From positions 1-46,454 of the forward strand of contig LLEY01000295.1 of assembly GCA_001414485.1 (NCBI GenBank): DNA of 46,454 bases, read 5' to 3'. The number at the start of each line of letters is the position of its first letter. Position 1 is the first letter of the stretch. The position numbers and the translations under genes are program-made. Of this stretch, positions 23,940 to 34,730 are shown one piece after another. Below the pieces are notes generated by a model. That model did no database searches. It saw only the letters and a list, made by a program, of their open reading frames with translations, and had not been told where the DNA came from. This DNA is from Calycina herbarum. Taxonomy: Eukaryota > Ascomycota > Leotiomycetes > Helotiales > Pezizellaceae.

Positions 23940-25068
23940 CTTGATGTTCAAGAAAGAGTAAAGTTGTTGAAGCTGTTGGTTCTACTCTAACAGTCGAGGC
24001 AAGAACGATTTGTCATTAATGCAAATAGTGAATCAAAAACTCCCACCAGGTGATGCTAGCCCCTCTGGACTGTCCGAATCAAAAATCGATAATCGATAAT
24101 CGTAAGTAGGGCAGTGAGTAAGAAAGGATAAAGGTATTCACAAATACCACAGTAGGTAAAATACAACAATGGAAAATTTAACAAAGAAATTCCCTAAAAA
24201 GTGAGGTTCGTTGTTTTTGGCCTGCTTTTATCGTGGCATGACATGCGAGGATAGTGGCGTACGCCTTCTGGACGCCCATGATCCATTTCGGATAACAAAT
24301 AATTTTATTTGCCAGTGAGAAGGTCGGCGACTTGCCCATTTATGGGTACTCATAAAGTACCTCCGTAATCATGAGAGTTCATCCTTTACCCGTTCTTCCC
24401 GAATGTTGTGGATGCGCCGCAGGACGGCCCTGCCCCATTTTATGATTGTTAGTGGGTTGTTGGCAACCCGTTGCAGATTTTCGGCGACCAAAATCCCCAA
24501 CGTCCCCGATGCTGGCACGTGGAGGGCACGTTTGCGGGCCGCGCGAGGGGGTGGATTGAACCTGCTGATTGGCCCAAGGGAATGAAATGCGGAGATGGTT
24601 TGAGATGATAAGTGAGTACCGATTTATGTCGCCGATGTAGTGAAACTGCCAGAGATGTATTAATATATCTTGGTATGAGTTCGGGATAAAATGCCTTTGT
24701 TGTAGAAATGCAAATATTTTCCCGAGCTTACCCGAAACTTGATGGCTTACTCGCTACTTTTACTAGCTTACTCGACATCTGATAGCTTACTCGCAACCCC
24801 ATTTTTGCCCCCCAAAACTCATACTGAATTACTTGCTATCTACTAGCTTACTCGTTCTATTTCTGGCGCCCAAATGTTTCAGTGAGCTTCCGTAGCGTCG
24901 TTCATCCGTTTCTCAACCTCTGTTGTGCAATTAGGTTCTCAATTAACCCTGACCATTCGAACAAATTAAGTTATTATCCTACTCAGTTTCGCTGAATTGA
25001 AGATAATCGAGAATGATACCATAGACATTTACTTATTCAAAAATAGACCTTGATATATAACCTTCACC
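23940..25068. other. Intergenic with short AGCTTACTCG repeats
   Basis: No gene is supported. From 24725 to 24854 there are five near-copies of a 10-mer (AGCTTACTCG), the first four spaced about 19-21 nt apart. They may be the remnant of an inserted element or a local tandem duplication. Confidence 0.5.
24725..24854. repeat. Dispersed AGCTTACTCG decamer repeats (5 copies)
   Basis: Copies start at 24725 (one mismatch), 24744 (one mismatch), 24765, 24784 and 24845. The spacing of the first four is 19-21 nt. No inverted partner was found nearby, so the nature of the array is unclear. Confidence 0.55.
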
Positions 25069-26408
25069 TCAAAATAATTTTACCACGACGGAGTACCAGA
25101 GTAATTCCCTCAATTCTGAGCAAAAGCGGTGACTTGGAGGATATCCCCAAAACTCCTCGTTAATCATCAAGAACACTGTCACAATCCCGAAAACTACTCT
25201 TAATATCACAACCAAATTGTATCTCCGGCTATTTAAAGATCTAGCATGGTGCGTTTTTGTAGCCAATGAGATATTTATGAAGGATGACGATGTCGTATCT
25301 CCACTCTGAAGTGACAAAGTTGAGGGTAAAGAAGCAAGACTACGCAGATATGTGCCCATGGAGGCTAACATCTGCGAGAAACCTCGAGATTCTTCCTGCT
25401 CAAGTAGCCGAGAAATTGTTGGTTCTGTTTTGTTTTGGTATACACCAGCCCAAGGTTGAAGTCCTCTTTGCGGTCCATCTAGAGTGTATATAGTATCTTC
25501 GTGGGAGCCTGGGCTAAGGCCAAAGAAGACCACGCACTTCAAGTTTACTGCCTTTGAAGTAGGGCTGGACTTTCCCCCTTGGTCGAATTGCATTTCTATA
25601 AGTCCAGTGAACTGGTCGTGTCCGTCTGTAATAAAGCAACTCCTGGTGGCGTCCCAAAGATAGTCCGGTCTCATTTGAATTTGAGGCACAAAACTCGATC
25701 GGTTGTTCACATCTATACCGAACCGATGTGGAATGCGAGATTGCACAATACGAGAGTCAGAAAAAGTGACAAATTTCGGTATATATACAGAAACCTCTTC
25801 GTTATGGGGCCGAGTTCCGAACTGAGGCTTCTCGTAATACAGTGAGTTGCGAATTAACCTTTAATTCAGACACTTTTTTGTAAACCGAGCTCTTTTTTTA
25901 TTTCCCTCTTTTCTCCCTCTTTTCTTTAGAGGACAGAAGATAAAAGTACTCTGAATTAGATAAAACGTGGCTGGAAAGAAGCGCTATACCTAAATATTAC
26001 TCTTTTCTATATCTTACACCTTCTAAATAAGTATAACAATAATAAGCTTAAGAATAGATACTTATTAGCAGACTTAGGCATCGATATATCGATACCAGTA
26101 TCAGGGGGGTCTACGATAGTTATTAGTATCGAGTAATATTCTACGATAATATATCGATACTATATCGATAATCGAGGTTATATGACTGGGAAATAGTTAA
26201 TCTAAGCCGAGAGCTAATAAGAACATAGTATTATTCAAATACTACTAATTCTTGTAGATACTAGTTATACTATAATAGTCTATATTTGATAAAATACAAA
26301 GCTCTCTATTTACTACGTTACTTATAATTAAAAATTAAAAATAGGCATTGTCACGTTTTTACACGTGAGTAAGCTGTTTAGTAAGAGAGGTTCCTACTTT
26401 TCTAAATA

Positions 26409-28260
26409 ACGTGTTTCACAAGCGAGCTGGCCACATAAGCGAGCTGGCCACTTTTCCGAACAACTTATTTTTAAATATAAATTACTTAACACTAGAACAA
26501 GCTATTATATTATATAAGATATTATAAGATTATTCAGAGTCGTTACTATCTTTGGTATCTACTATTTCTACTTAACAAGTACGAGAATTATATCTAATTT
26601 TACTATAACGCCTACAGTACCTCTCTACCTAAACCTTCTTTTTTATCTCTTTACTACCCTCCTAATCGCTATCTTCTATAGGAGTAATTAAACTAATTAC
26701 CTCCTCTACTATTAATGTCTCTTAACTCTAAATATATTTCCTTTTACAACTCTTACGCTTAGTTACAGCCTTAGTTATCTTATAAAGATCTATGATTTCT
26801 TTCTATATTAATACTATATCGTATACTATCCTAGTAGAGCCTTTTTCTAGCTAATTAAGAGACTTAATAATAGAACTAGGCGATGAGTCTTAGTGTCTTT
26901 AAATCCGGTCTCGAATAAGTGTTAATTAAGCCTCTATCTCGTATACGTTACTTAGTATTCTAGACTCCTATAGAGTATCTTCTAGTATAACTAGGGTTAG
27001 TATACGAAGCTTTAAATCAAGCTTTAATAATATAACACCTAGGTCGTGTAGGACTAGTCTAGCGCCTCGAAAACTCGCGTAGATATTATCCTTTATAAAA
27101 GCTTTATAAAAAGCTACTTTAAAAGCTTAAAAGAAGGTTTCTTTAGTAATATAGTTAATATAATTATATACTAAGCTAGAGATCTTATTTCTATATACTC
27201 GCTTTAATAGCGAAAAACAGCTAATATCAAGCAGCTATAATAAATACGAAGAATATAGAGATATATAAAGAGTAATAATATTAAAGTCTTTACAAAGTCG
27301 CTAGAATTCGAGCAAGTTATAGCTTTCGTAACTATTAATAATCAGTAGTCTATATCCTCTAACGCTTTATGCTTTTGTATACTTGTTAAAATGCTCTAAC
27401 TATATAACTCTAAGCTTGTTATTTATCTAGCTATTAGTACTAATGTTAATAACCTAGTCGCGTAGTATATCTATATTCTTATACTAAGAAGATATAAGCA
27501 CCTTATCTACAAAGATAATAAACGGCAGGATTACCTAACCTATTGTATTAACTTCTTAAATAACTATAACCTATTCGCGATTGCCTAGCTAAACTTTTTT
27601 ACGTCTTCTATATATCTCTAAACTTATAATAATAAGCTAAGATAATATAACACCTATTATAAAACCGGTCTTATTAAAATTGTATATATCCTCGTCTATA
27701 ATACTATGTTTGTCCTTAAATAACTATATAAGTATAAACTATAAGCTAATAATCCGCGGATCTTTAGTCAAAGCTTGCTAATAATTATAAGAGTAACTCT
27801 ATCGAGTTTTTAGCTTAGGTATACGCCGAATAAAGTTGTCTAGCAAGTTCCTGCTTATAGGCTGCCTATCGCGCTCCTTTAGTAAGTTGTTAGCTATATC
27901 TTATACTATATCCTTTATAGGCGAAAACCCTCTCGAATCCTGCTCTAATATATGCCTAATTATCGCCTCCTCCTCTAGCTTCGTAAGTTTCTTCGAATTA
28001 GGCTCGTAATCGCGTCTTAGTTGGATTCTAGCGCGTCGGCTTGAAATAGTAGATCGAGGGGTATTATAAGCCTTCGTAGCGCTTCGTTAAGTAATTAACG
28101 CGTCGTTTTCGAGTGCTTAGATAGCTAAGTTAATCTTGTTTTCGTTAGGAGACATTTAGGCGCTGTTTAGTAGAGATAATATAACTAGAAGTTAATGATT
28201 GTTATAAAGTTTAAAAGGTGGCTAGCTCGCTTGTATAGCCAGCTCGCTTATGAAACACGT
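26409..28260 (-). mobile_element. Fot1/pogo-type transposon, 1.85 kb, RIP-degraded
   Basis: The inverted ends start ACGTGTTTCACAAGCGAGCT (left) and ACGTGTTTCATAAGCGAGCT (right, inverted), flanked by TA on both sides (26407-26408, 28261-28262). Each end carries two copies of an AAGCGAGCTGGC motif. The 1852-bp length is typical of Fot-type elements, and one transposase frame fills the interior on the minus strand. It is the innermost, hence youngest, insertion of the nest. Confidence 0.9.
26530..28155 (-). pseudogene. Fot1/pogo transposase, full length but riddled with stop codons
   Basis: A DDE-superfamily transposase remnant. From ATG 28155 to the final TAA at 26530 a single frame of 542 codons holds without any indel. 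It is broken only by about thirty TAA/TAG codons standing where Gln or Trp is expected, the pattern left by RIP. Recognisable strings: DEDIYNFNKTGF (first catalytic region), LEHFNKYTKA, GYRLLIINSYESYN (second catalytic region), LYISLYSSYLL, FSLLKRVY, FRGARLVLHDLGVI. A C-terminal Cys pattern resembling the zinc knuckle of this family (C-x2-Y...SRTC) comes just before the end. The N-terminal third fits a DNA-binding helix-turn-helix region. Non-functional. Confidence 0.88.
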
Positions 28261-30018
28261 TATAACTTTCTATATATTTTTAATTAATATATACTTCTTA
28301 ATATAATTAACCTTTTGTCTTTAGTACTTTTAGTAATTTAGTCTTTATAAAGTAATTTAACTTCTTTTAAAGACTAAATTTTACTCTATAATTATAGTAA
28401 AATAGCTATATAAAAAATAACGATATTTATCGAATATCGGTAGTACTTTAACGATAGTTATTAATATCGGGTAAAAGCTATCGATAGTTATATCGTGATA
28501 TATATCGCGATGTATCGATATATTATTATATCGATGCCCAAGTCTGATTATTAGAAAAAAACCCCTTTTCTTGAAAAAAAATTATATTCCCTGTCGTAAG
28601 CTTACTAAGCATAACTGCCTCTACCAAGGCCTTACACAAAGTAGAACATAAATATAAACTTCTATTATATATATAAAAAGTTTATAGAGTAATAGCGGAC
28701 ATATAGAGCTCTCGTTTTCTGTTATCTAGAGTATACTAATATATGTTATTATTAAGTAAAGAGCAAAAAAAGGTAGGAAAGAGGGGAAAAGTAGAATTTT
28801 TTTCAAAAAAGCACAGTTTACAAAAAAGGGCTAAATTCAAGGTTAAATCGCAACTGACTATACCCCGGAGGATAATGATGTCGCACAGAACCATCTGATA
28901 TATTAAGAAGTCGAATGACTTGATCGAGACCGGTCGTACTATCCCGGGATTGCAAGTCCATATAGTACTCTCCGTTTCCATGCCCTAGTCGCGTGGATAT
29001 ATGGAAGCCCTTGTTTGTCATCGTAAACTCCTCGCTTGGAACAGAAGGGTTGTTGATTCTCTCAATGTTTCCGCAACCAAAAAACTCCGATGGTGATGTG
29101 GCGAATATACCCCAAATCAACTGACAATGATTGTGCTTGAGGTCCGCGCCTCTTGTTGAGTAATTGTTGAACTCGAATTGATCCGGCTCTTGGGGGGGGG
29201 GACCACGCGAAAAGAGAAAGATCGTTGTTCTCAGATGCGATAGCTTCCTGCAGCCTGATAAAAGCTCTGGGTCCTTCTCATATATCAAAGGTAAATTAAC
29301 ATCGAAAATTCCAAAAAGGCAATATGAAAGATCTTCCACTCTTGTTGTACATCGGTTTGCAGCCCATGACATTCGTTTTGCAACTGAGATCTGTGAAATC
29401 AAATCACTGTCTGCTTGCACAATGATATCGATATTTGTGATCTGGGACTACCAGTATTGTAAAGATACTTTGTCTCCCACAATATTCCAATCCCGATCAT
29501 AAAACTCAATGAACCCGGAAGCCACTAACTCCTGTAGAGTCTCAGTAATTGTAGCTCCAAAAACGACTCGTATTCTTGAAATGTAATGTAAAATAAGAGC
29601 AACTTTCTTGCAAAGTCCAGCCGCGTGTGAACCACTTGCATAGGGGAAAGTAATTAAAGTTACTTTCTCCAACACTTACGCCATGACGCCCAGAAAGGTC
29701 GGACAGGTAAACGAAACAGATTGCTGAAAGTTTATAAAAGCGAAACATCGAATTGATCGCCTCCGTCAATTCTGCACTGCTGCTCTTATCAATACAGCAA
29801 GTATCCACCCAGGCATACAGCAAACCCCGATAACGCGCTATCTGACAAGTTCGCTCAATCTTGGCAAAGCCTGCTTTGGCCCTGACTTCCTCAAGATTTT
29901 GCATGTCATGAAAAGCGACATCATCATTTTCCCACGTATGTGAAAGGATCGCGTACCGGGATCCTTCGGGGTCACAAACATTCTCGAGTTTGAGTGTCTC
30001 AGTATTGATCAGCCACCT

Positions 30019-30365
30019 AACATTGTAGTAAGAACAAAAGAGCTAGGAACTTTACAGAGCTAAATGTCCCTGTCTTCCCCATGAGCGGGGAACCTTGCAG
30101 TGGAATGAGCTTGTGTGACGATGGCGATGTCACGATGTAAACCTGGATAAATGCGTGCGCTGCTTGAGAATAGAGGAACATTTGGACTTCCTGGACCATC
30201 TGAGCCACCGTAATGATAGACAATAAAACCACCAAAATGAAACCCACCCCTAAAAATATTTCAAATAGAGTTCAAAAAGCCACTCCTCGTAGCAGCGAAA
30301 AAGACTGGGAGTCCCAACTATACTCAACCTCCCTCAAAAGCGCACTCTTCTCACATCGTGACTTA
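30019..30365. other. Upstream flank of the HET pseudogene
   Basis: A minus-strand open stretch (about 30247-30060) contains one hydrophobic segment (GFILVVLLSIITVAQ). It cannot be connected to the HET frame and has no recognised domain, so no gene is called. Confidence 0.35.
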
Positions 30366-30859
30366 CAGTGAGTTGCGAGTTAAGCTTGAATTTGCCCACT
30401 TTTTTTGTAATCCGAGCTTTTTTTAGAAGACAGAAAATAAAAGTACTCTAAAAGAGATGAGGCCTAGCTAGAAAGAAGCACTATATCTAATTATCTCTCT
30501 TCTATATATTTTATCAATTTAAAGTAAGTATAACAAAAGTAAACTAAAAGATAAATAATTCTTAAAATAACCCCTTTTCTTGAAAAAATTTTCACTACCC
30601 CTGTAAGGTAACAGGCTATGTTAAGACCCTATAAAAATCAAGACAGATATAAAATTATCTGTTTTTATCCTATAAAGTTTATAGAGTATAAGGGGAGATA
30701 TAAGCCTCTTCTTTCCTATTCTTATAAATAGTATATTATTTATTGTTATTAATTAATAGGTAAAAGAGTGCCTAAAAAGGGGGGAAATTAAGGAATTTTC
30801 TCAAAAAGCTCAGATTACAAAAAAAGTGGGCAAATTCAAGCTTAACTCGCAACTCACTG
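30366..30859. mobile_element. TA-inserting inverted-repeat MITE (young copy), 494 bp
   Basis: Terminal inverted repeats of at least 52 bp (CAGTGAGTTGCGAGTTAAGC...) differ at a single base between the two ends. TA is duplicated at 30364-30365 and 30860-30861. The interior is non-coding and AT-rich and aligns with the two halves of the older copy inside the HET gene. The near-identity of its ends means that this copy inserted recently or has escaped mutation. Classed as a mimp-like Tc1/mariner MITE from its CAGTG end and TA target. Confidence 0.9.
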
Positions 30860-32238
30860 TACCTCTCCAAGCTCTTCAAACTTCCGGGGTAAAAAAAGAA
30901 GAAGAAACAGCTACTAATCTCAATCCCTCCCTGCCCCCAAAAGAATCGAGAGAACTCAAAAAACACCTCACGCAGAAAAAGGCGATGTCCAATTTCTCAC
31001 ATCGCAAACCCGACGTTATTCCCGAGGTCGAGATCGTTCCTTCCTCTTTCCTTCCCTCTTTCCTTCAAAGTAATAAATATACACATACATGTTTTCTAAA
31101 CTCAACCCAAGGTATGCTCGACTTGCCGTCCCTCATTCCTGGACTCGACTCGACCACCTCACAACTGAATCGCTCCTTCCCTCGAAGAGTAGAGCCGGGC
31201 AGATATACATATCGCTCCCTCCTCCCAACCTCAAAAAAACTAAACTTTCAACATCCCACAACCTGCAATAAAACAACTAAACTAACCCCCAAAGAATTTT
31301 GAAACGCTACCTCTCATAACAACAAAATAGAACTCCTCTAACCCTGATACAGAGAGAGGAATAGGCTCAGGAATCAAAGAGGGTAGGCAGAAAACTAGAA
31401 ATTCAATATCTCATCCAGGGTTGGGACCAGGTCTTGTAATTATACAGGGCACGGTGGACTAGAGCAAACTAGACAAGCTAAGCTACCCCCACTCCCACCC
31501 CAACCCCAAATATCGCACCTTCCTCTTGAACTTCCAAATTACCCTACCTAGACACCAGAAGAAACACCAACAAGCCGAAGCTACTAGCTCTCATACTCAA
31601 GAAGAGTAACAGAATTTGGGGGTGGGGGAAATAACAATATACCGCGTTCCATTCCAGTCGTGCCCGAACCCCGAAAAATAAAAAATAAAGGGAAGAAATA
31701 AATAATTAATTAATACCCATTACACTCATTCAAAGCGCCAAGAAACTTCCCAGAAACTTCAACAAGCTCCTTCTATTTTCTTCAAATTGTCAGGACAAGG
31801 AAATATCCGTCGCGACTTCCTCGACCAACGCGTCGGCAAAACCTCCCCTAAGCCACCCCTTGCATCTCCAGAGGCTAGCAAAGTTTACAAAGAAAACTCC
31901 CATCCCTCACATAAAATTAAGTCAACTCTTCCGCAAAAACTAAAGAAAATGCCACACAAAACAACTCTACGTAAAATGTTTATCCATTGGGGTATTATCT
32001 ACTAACAAAATACACATCTCATTCATCCATCCATCTCCCTTCCCTCCCCAAACAACCTTCACTTCTTAGACTCTTCACATACTCCAAATCCTCTCATCCC
32101 AACCTCAAGCCCATATTCCCAAATATCCCTGACTTAAGCCCAAGATATAGTTCCTACAATTTTAGAAGAGAACCCCTCAAAAAACGACATTTCCTATCCA
32201 CCAAACGCCAATTCGCTACCCCAGAATACATCCCCCAA
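30860..32238. other. Intergenic and VPS27 3' flank; no gene seen
   Basis: A C/A-rich plus strand (pyrimidine-poor on the VPS27 sense strand) with open frames that look like low-complexity read-through. The part near 32238 should be the VPS27 3' untranslated region. Confidence 0.5.
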
Positions 32239-34730
32239 TCAAAGATCAATCAGACTCTCCTCCACCAACTTCGGCTGCTGCGGAGCATGATGCGGCGCCG
32301 AAGGGAACGATTCCTGCGTATACCCAGAGAACGTAGAAGGCTGAGGAGTCCACGACTGCTGAGGCGGTTGCTGCCAATACTGAGGTTGTTGCTGTTGCTG
32401 CGCTTGAGGTGGAGGATGCTGAACAGCTTGTGGTAACGGAGCTGGGGCTTGTTGCGGAGTTTGTACCTGCTGTTGAGGCGGAACTTGATGTTCCTGTGGC
32501 TTTGAGGGTTGATGGGTAAATTGTTGTGGCGATTGGGGTTGCGCGGCAACTTTGTGATATTGTTGTGGTGATTGGGAGGGGGGGTATTGAGGTTGAGTTG
32601 GTTCCAAGGTGGCCTGTTGGGGGGTTGGTACTTGAGGGGTATTATAGTAAAATGAAGCATTTGGGTTGATAGATGGGGTGGGTACTGGATCAGGAGGGGC
32701 GTAATTAGATGACGGTTGAGAAGGGGTTTGCATGGGAGTCTGCATAGGGGGGGGTGCCTGTGGCTGGGGTGTTCCTTCAGGGACATGACTGGGTTGTTGG
32801 GAGCCGTATGGTGCAGACGCTTGCTCGGGTGCTTGCCAAGAGTGGGTTCTCTGGGGTTGTTGTGGTTGAGATTGTGGTGGTTGCATTTGTTGTTGTGGGG
32901 GGTACTGTGCGTATGAATCCTGGCGGTGATCAAGTGGAGCATAACTGGGGTTTGGTACCGACGCTCTATTAGAGTATTGTTGAGGTGATGCATAGGAATA
33001 AGTTGATTGTGGTCGACCGTATGGCTCTGCCTGAGGATTGCCAGTATAAAAGCTTTCTGCCCCGGAAGCCCCATTCGGGACATTTGAAGGTATTGATGGG
33101 TACATTGTCGATGCCGGTCTCTGTGGAGGAAGAGCATAACCACCAATAGTATGTTGACTGTAGGTGTCGGTCAGGCGCTTCTCCAGCATATTGTCATAAT
33201 ATCGTACAACAGTAGATAATTTGGCGTGAAGATCAAGTAAAGCATCTGAAACAATTAGTAAAGTATTTAACAATGAATAGCAGGGTTACCAACCATGTTT
33301 GCTCATAGTCTCTCCGTAAGTCCGAGCAAGTTTTGGTCTAAGTGTTCCGATACTATCATATAATTCTTGAATTTGAGGCTCCCGTAAAATTGTACCAGGT
33401 GGTTGTGTTTGAAGCCTGTCTACCAATGTCGAGAATAAATTGATGTTCTCCGCTTCGACTGGAGTAAGCTCGTAGTCGTTTTTGGGCAACGCAAATGAGG
33501 ACTTGGTGGCTGGATTAGATGTTTCCTCTTTCATGGTTGCAGAAAACTTCTTCTTTTGCTCTTCCATATCTGCCAGGGAGGCAGCGATAGCAGTCGCCAA
33601 ATCATTGTCTTCCTCTTCGGCCGGCTTGTTTGGGGTTGGCTTGGTTGCCGTATTTGAGACCGGAGGGTTCGGGCTGGGTTGAACTTTGGCTTGTGGAACG
33701 TATCCTGCACCCGAGTGGTTGTTTACCTCTTCCAAGCTCATTGCAAGAGCCTTCTTCAAATCCTCGTCAAATCCCTCATCGACCCTGGGACTTCGAGGTT
33801 GCATTGAACCATGCGTTTGGGACCTATGTTTATGCGGGTGTAATGAGCGGTCGTTTCCAAAAGACCCTCCTTTCGCCGACTTGTCGGTCAATTTCACATA
33901 ACATCCATCATCGACTCGAACCGGCTGTAATATACCAAGGTGGGGCAATGGGAGCACCTTTGCGGAGCATTGTTGATCGAAAACATTACCGCAATTCCTA
34001 CAGTGATGCTTCCGGTTTGTGAAGCTAAAGGCGCTTCGGCATCGCATACAGACATCGGAATCCGTCCACTCCGGAGGCTGAGTGACATTAGTATGGTTTC
34101 TTTCACCGGAGCGAAAGGTACTAACCGCACTGCTGTCCACCATACTGCTCGAGACATCAATCTTGGGTGGGAATCGGAAGCCTTCCCGCTGCAGCCCTTT
34201 ATATGTCTCCCCGATATAAGACAGTTCATAGCGACCTTCGGTTGCCGTGGCCCACGTCTGGATGAGTTCCAAAATCTTGTTCTTCACATCGTCGTTGACC
34301 GCCGCTCCGCCATACGCCTTCAATAATGATACCATGTTGTCCATGAACTCTCTCGAGGCGATCTCGACTAGGAAATGGGAACCGCCATTTTTGACGCAGG
34401 TGTCGGTGAGCTACAAGTCCGGTTAGAGCTGATCTGATAGTGCTATATCTTTGCTTAGGGTGATTCTCACATTCAATGCACTCAGCTGTGTGTTAGGATT
34501 CTTGTTGCCTATGCGCCGTTTCAGCGAGCGCATTGCCTCCTTGGATGCCACTGTTTTGGATCGTATGACATCGGAAATTTCGAGATTAAGAGCAATATCC
34601 TCACTGCCGATGCGTTAGCACATGTTCCGACATTCCTGGCAGCAAAGGTGGAGGCGCACAGAGAGCTCGAGGTTGCGCGGTCGATTTGCTCATCGAGCTG
34701 CGAGGAGGAGGCAAACCACCCCGACATCAT
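32239..34730 (-). CDS. VPS27: VPS27/HRS-like ESCRT-0 subunit, 4 exons, 775 aa
   Basis: It binds PI3P on endosomes and ubiquitinated cargo, recruits ESCRT-I, and so starts sorting into multivesicular bodies. Exons: 34730-34660, 34603-34471, 34410-33294, 33245-32239; introns of 56, 60 and 48 nt, phases consistent. Order of parts: VHS domain (residues 1 to about 145: SWF-like start, [26 protein letters not shown]); FYVE finger (about 182-242, RKHHCRNCG basic motif); two ubiquitin-interacting motifs ([14 protein letters not shown] near 283-296, [15 protein letters not shown] near 338-352); a helical Hse1-binding core ([16 protein letters not shown] is made by the third splice); a long Gln/Pro-rich tail; and a C-terminal clathrin-box-like LIDL. 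Two canonical FYVE zinc ligands are Asp here (VFDQQC and RVDDGC). It shares its promoter region with the DOA4-like gene. Confidence 0.95.

Larger units (their letters stand above)
26069..28546. mobile_element. hAT-like non-autonomous element, itself carrying a Fot/pogo insert
   Basis: Ends are CAGACTTAGGCATCGATATA and, inverted, CAGACTTGGGCATCGATATA. The flanks are an almost perfect 8-bp target duplication (CTTATTAG at 26061-26068, ATTATTAG at 28547-28554), the hallmark length for hAT elements. Its own sequence is about 620 bp (26069-26408 plus 28261-28546). It is very AT-rich and full of ATCGAT/TATCGATA motifs repeated in inverted orientation near both ends, like hAT subterminal repeats. No coding capacity of its own. 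It is inserted in the middle of the outer TA element, whose two halves resume on either side. Confidence 0.75.
25840..28860. mobile_element. TA-inserting inverted-repeat element (older copy), host of a nested insertion
   Basis: Terminal inverted repeats of about 50 bp begin CAGTGAGTTGCGA on the left and match the degenerate reverse complement at 28806-28860. TA flanks both sides (25838-25839 and 28861-28862). Without its nested insert the element is about 540 bp, non-coding, and aligns end to end with the copy at 30366-30859. The CAGTG start and TA target suggest the Tc1/mariner (impala/mimp-like) group; it would move by a transposase supplied elsewhere. It sits inside the HET gene. Confidence 0.85.
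25069..30018 (-). pseudogene. HET-domain (heterokaryon incompatibility) gene, disrupted
   Basis: HET-domain proteins govern non-self recognition and cell death on hyphal fusion. The domain starts at about 30018 (RWLINTETLKLENV, SRYAILSHTW, YAWVDTCCIDKSSSAELTE) and continues with WFTRGWTLQE, EFYDRDWNIVGDK, SVAKRMSWAANRCTTRVEDL and GIFDVNLPLIYEKD. Damage: no in-frame ATG at the expected N-terminus (an ATG at 30023 is offset by two bases). There is a frame change between two TLQE strings at about 29610-29540, and a TAG at 29450-29448 just before SQITNIDI. Finally a 3-kb transposon nest (25840-28860) is inserted in the C-terminal half. Upstream of the nest the frame reads HHYPPGY; downstream it resumes in phase at YEKPQFGT and runs to the stop at 25069. 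A possible 45-nt intron (29679-29635) is itself in frame. Certainly non-functional as it stands. Confidence 0.88.

Noticed and set aside
24540..24565. tRNA B-box-like string on the minus strand
   Set aside because: No T-stem pairing, A box or acceptor stem could be found around it; no tRNA gene was seen anywhere in the window.
30826..31302. 158-codon plus-strand open frame
   Set aside because: It begins inside the MITE terminal repeat and continues through low-complexity sequence.
32250..33146. 298-codon minus-strand open frame
   Set aside because: It overlaps the VPS27 Gln/Pro-rich tail in another frame; the His/Asn/Pro composition is a shadow of CAG/CCA-rich codons.
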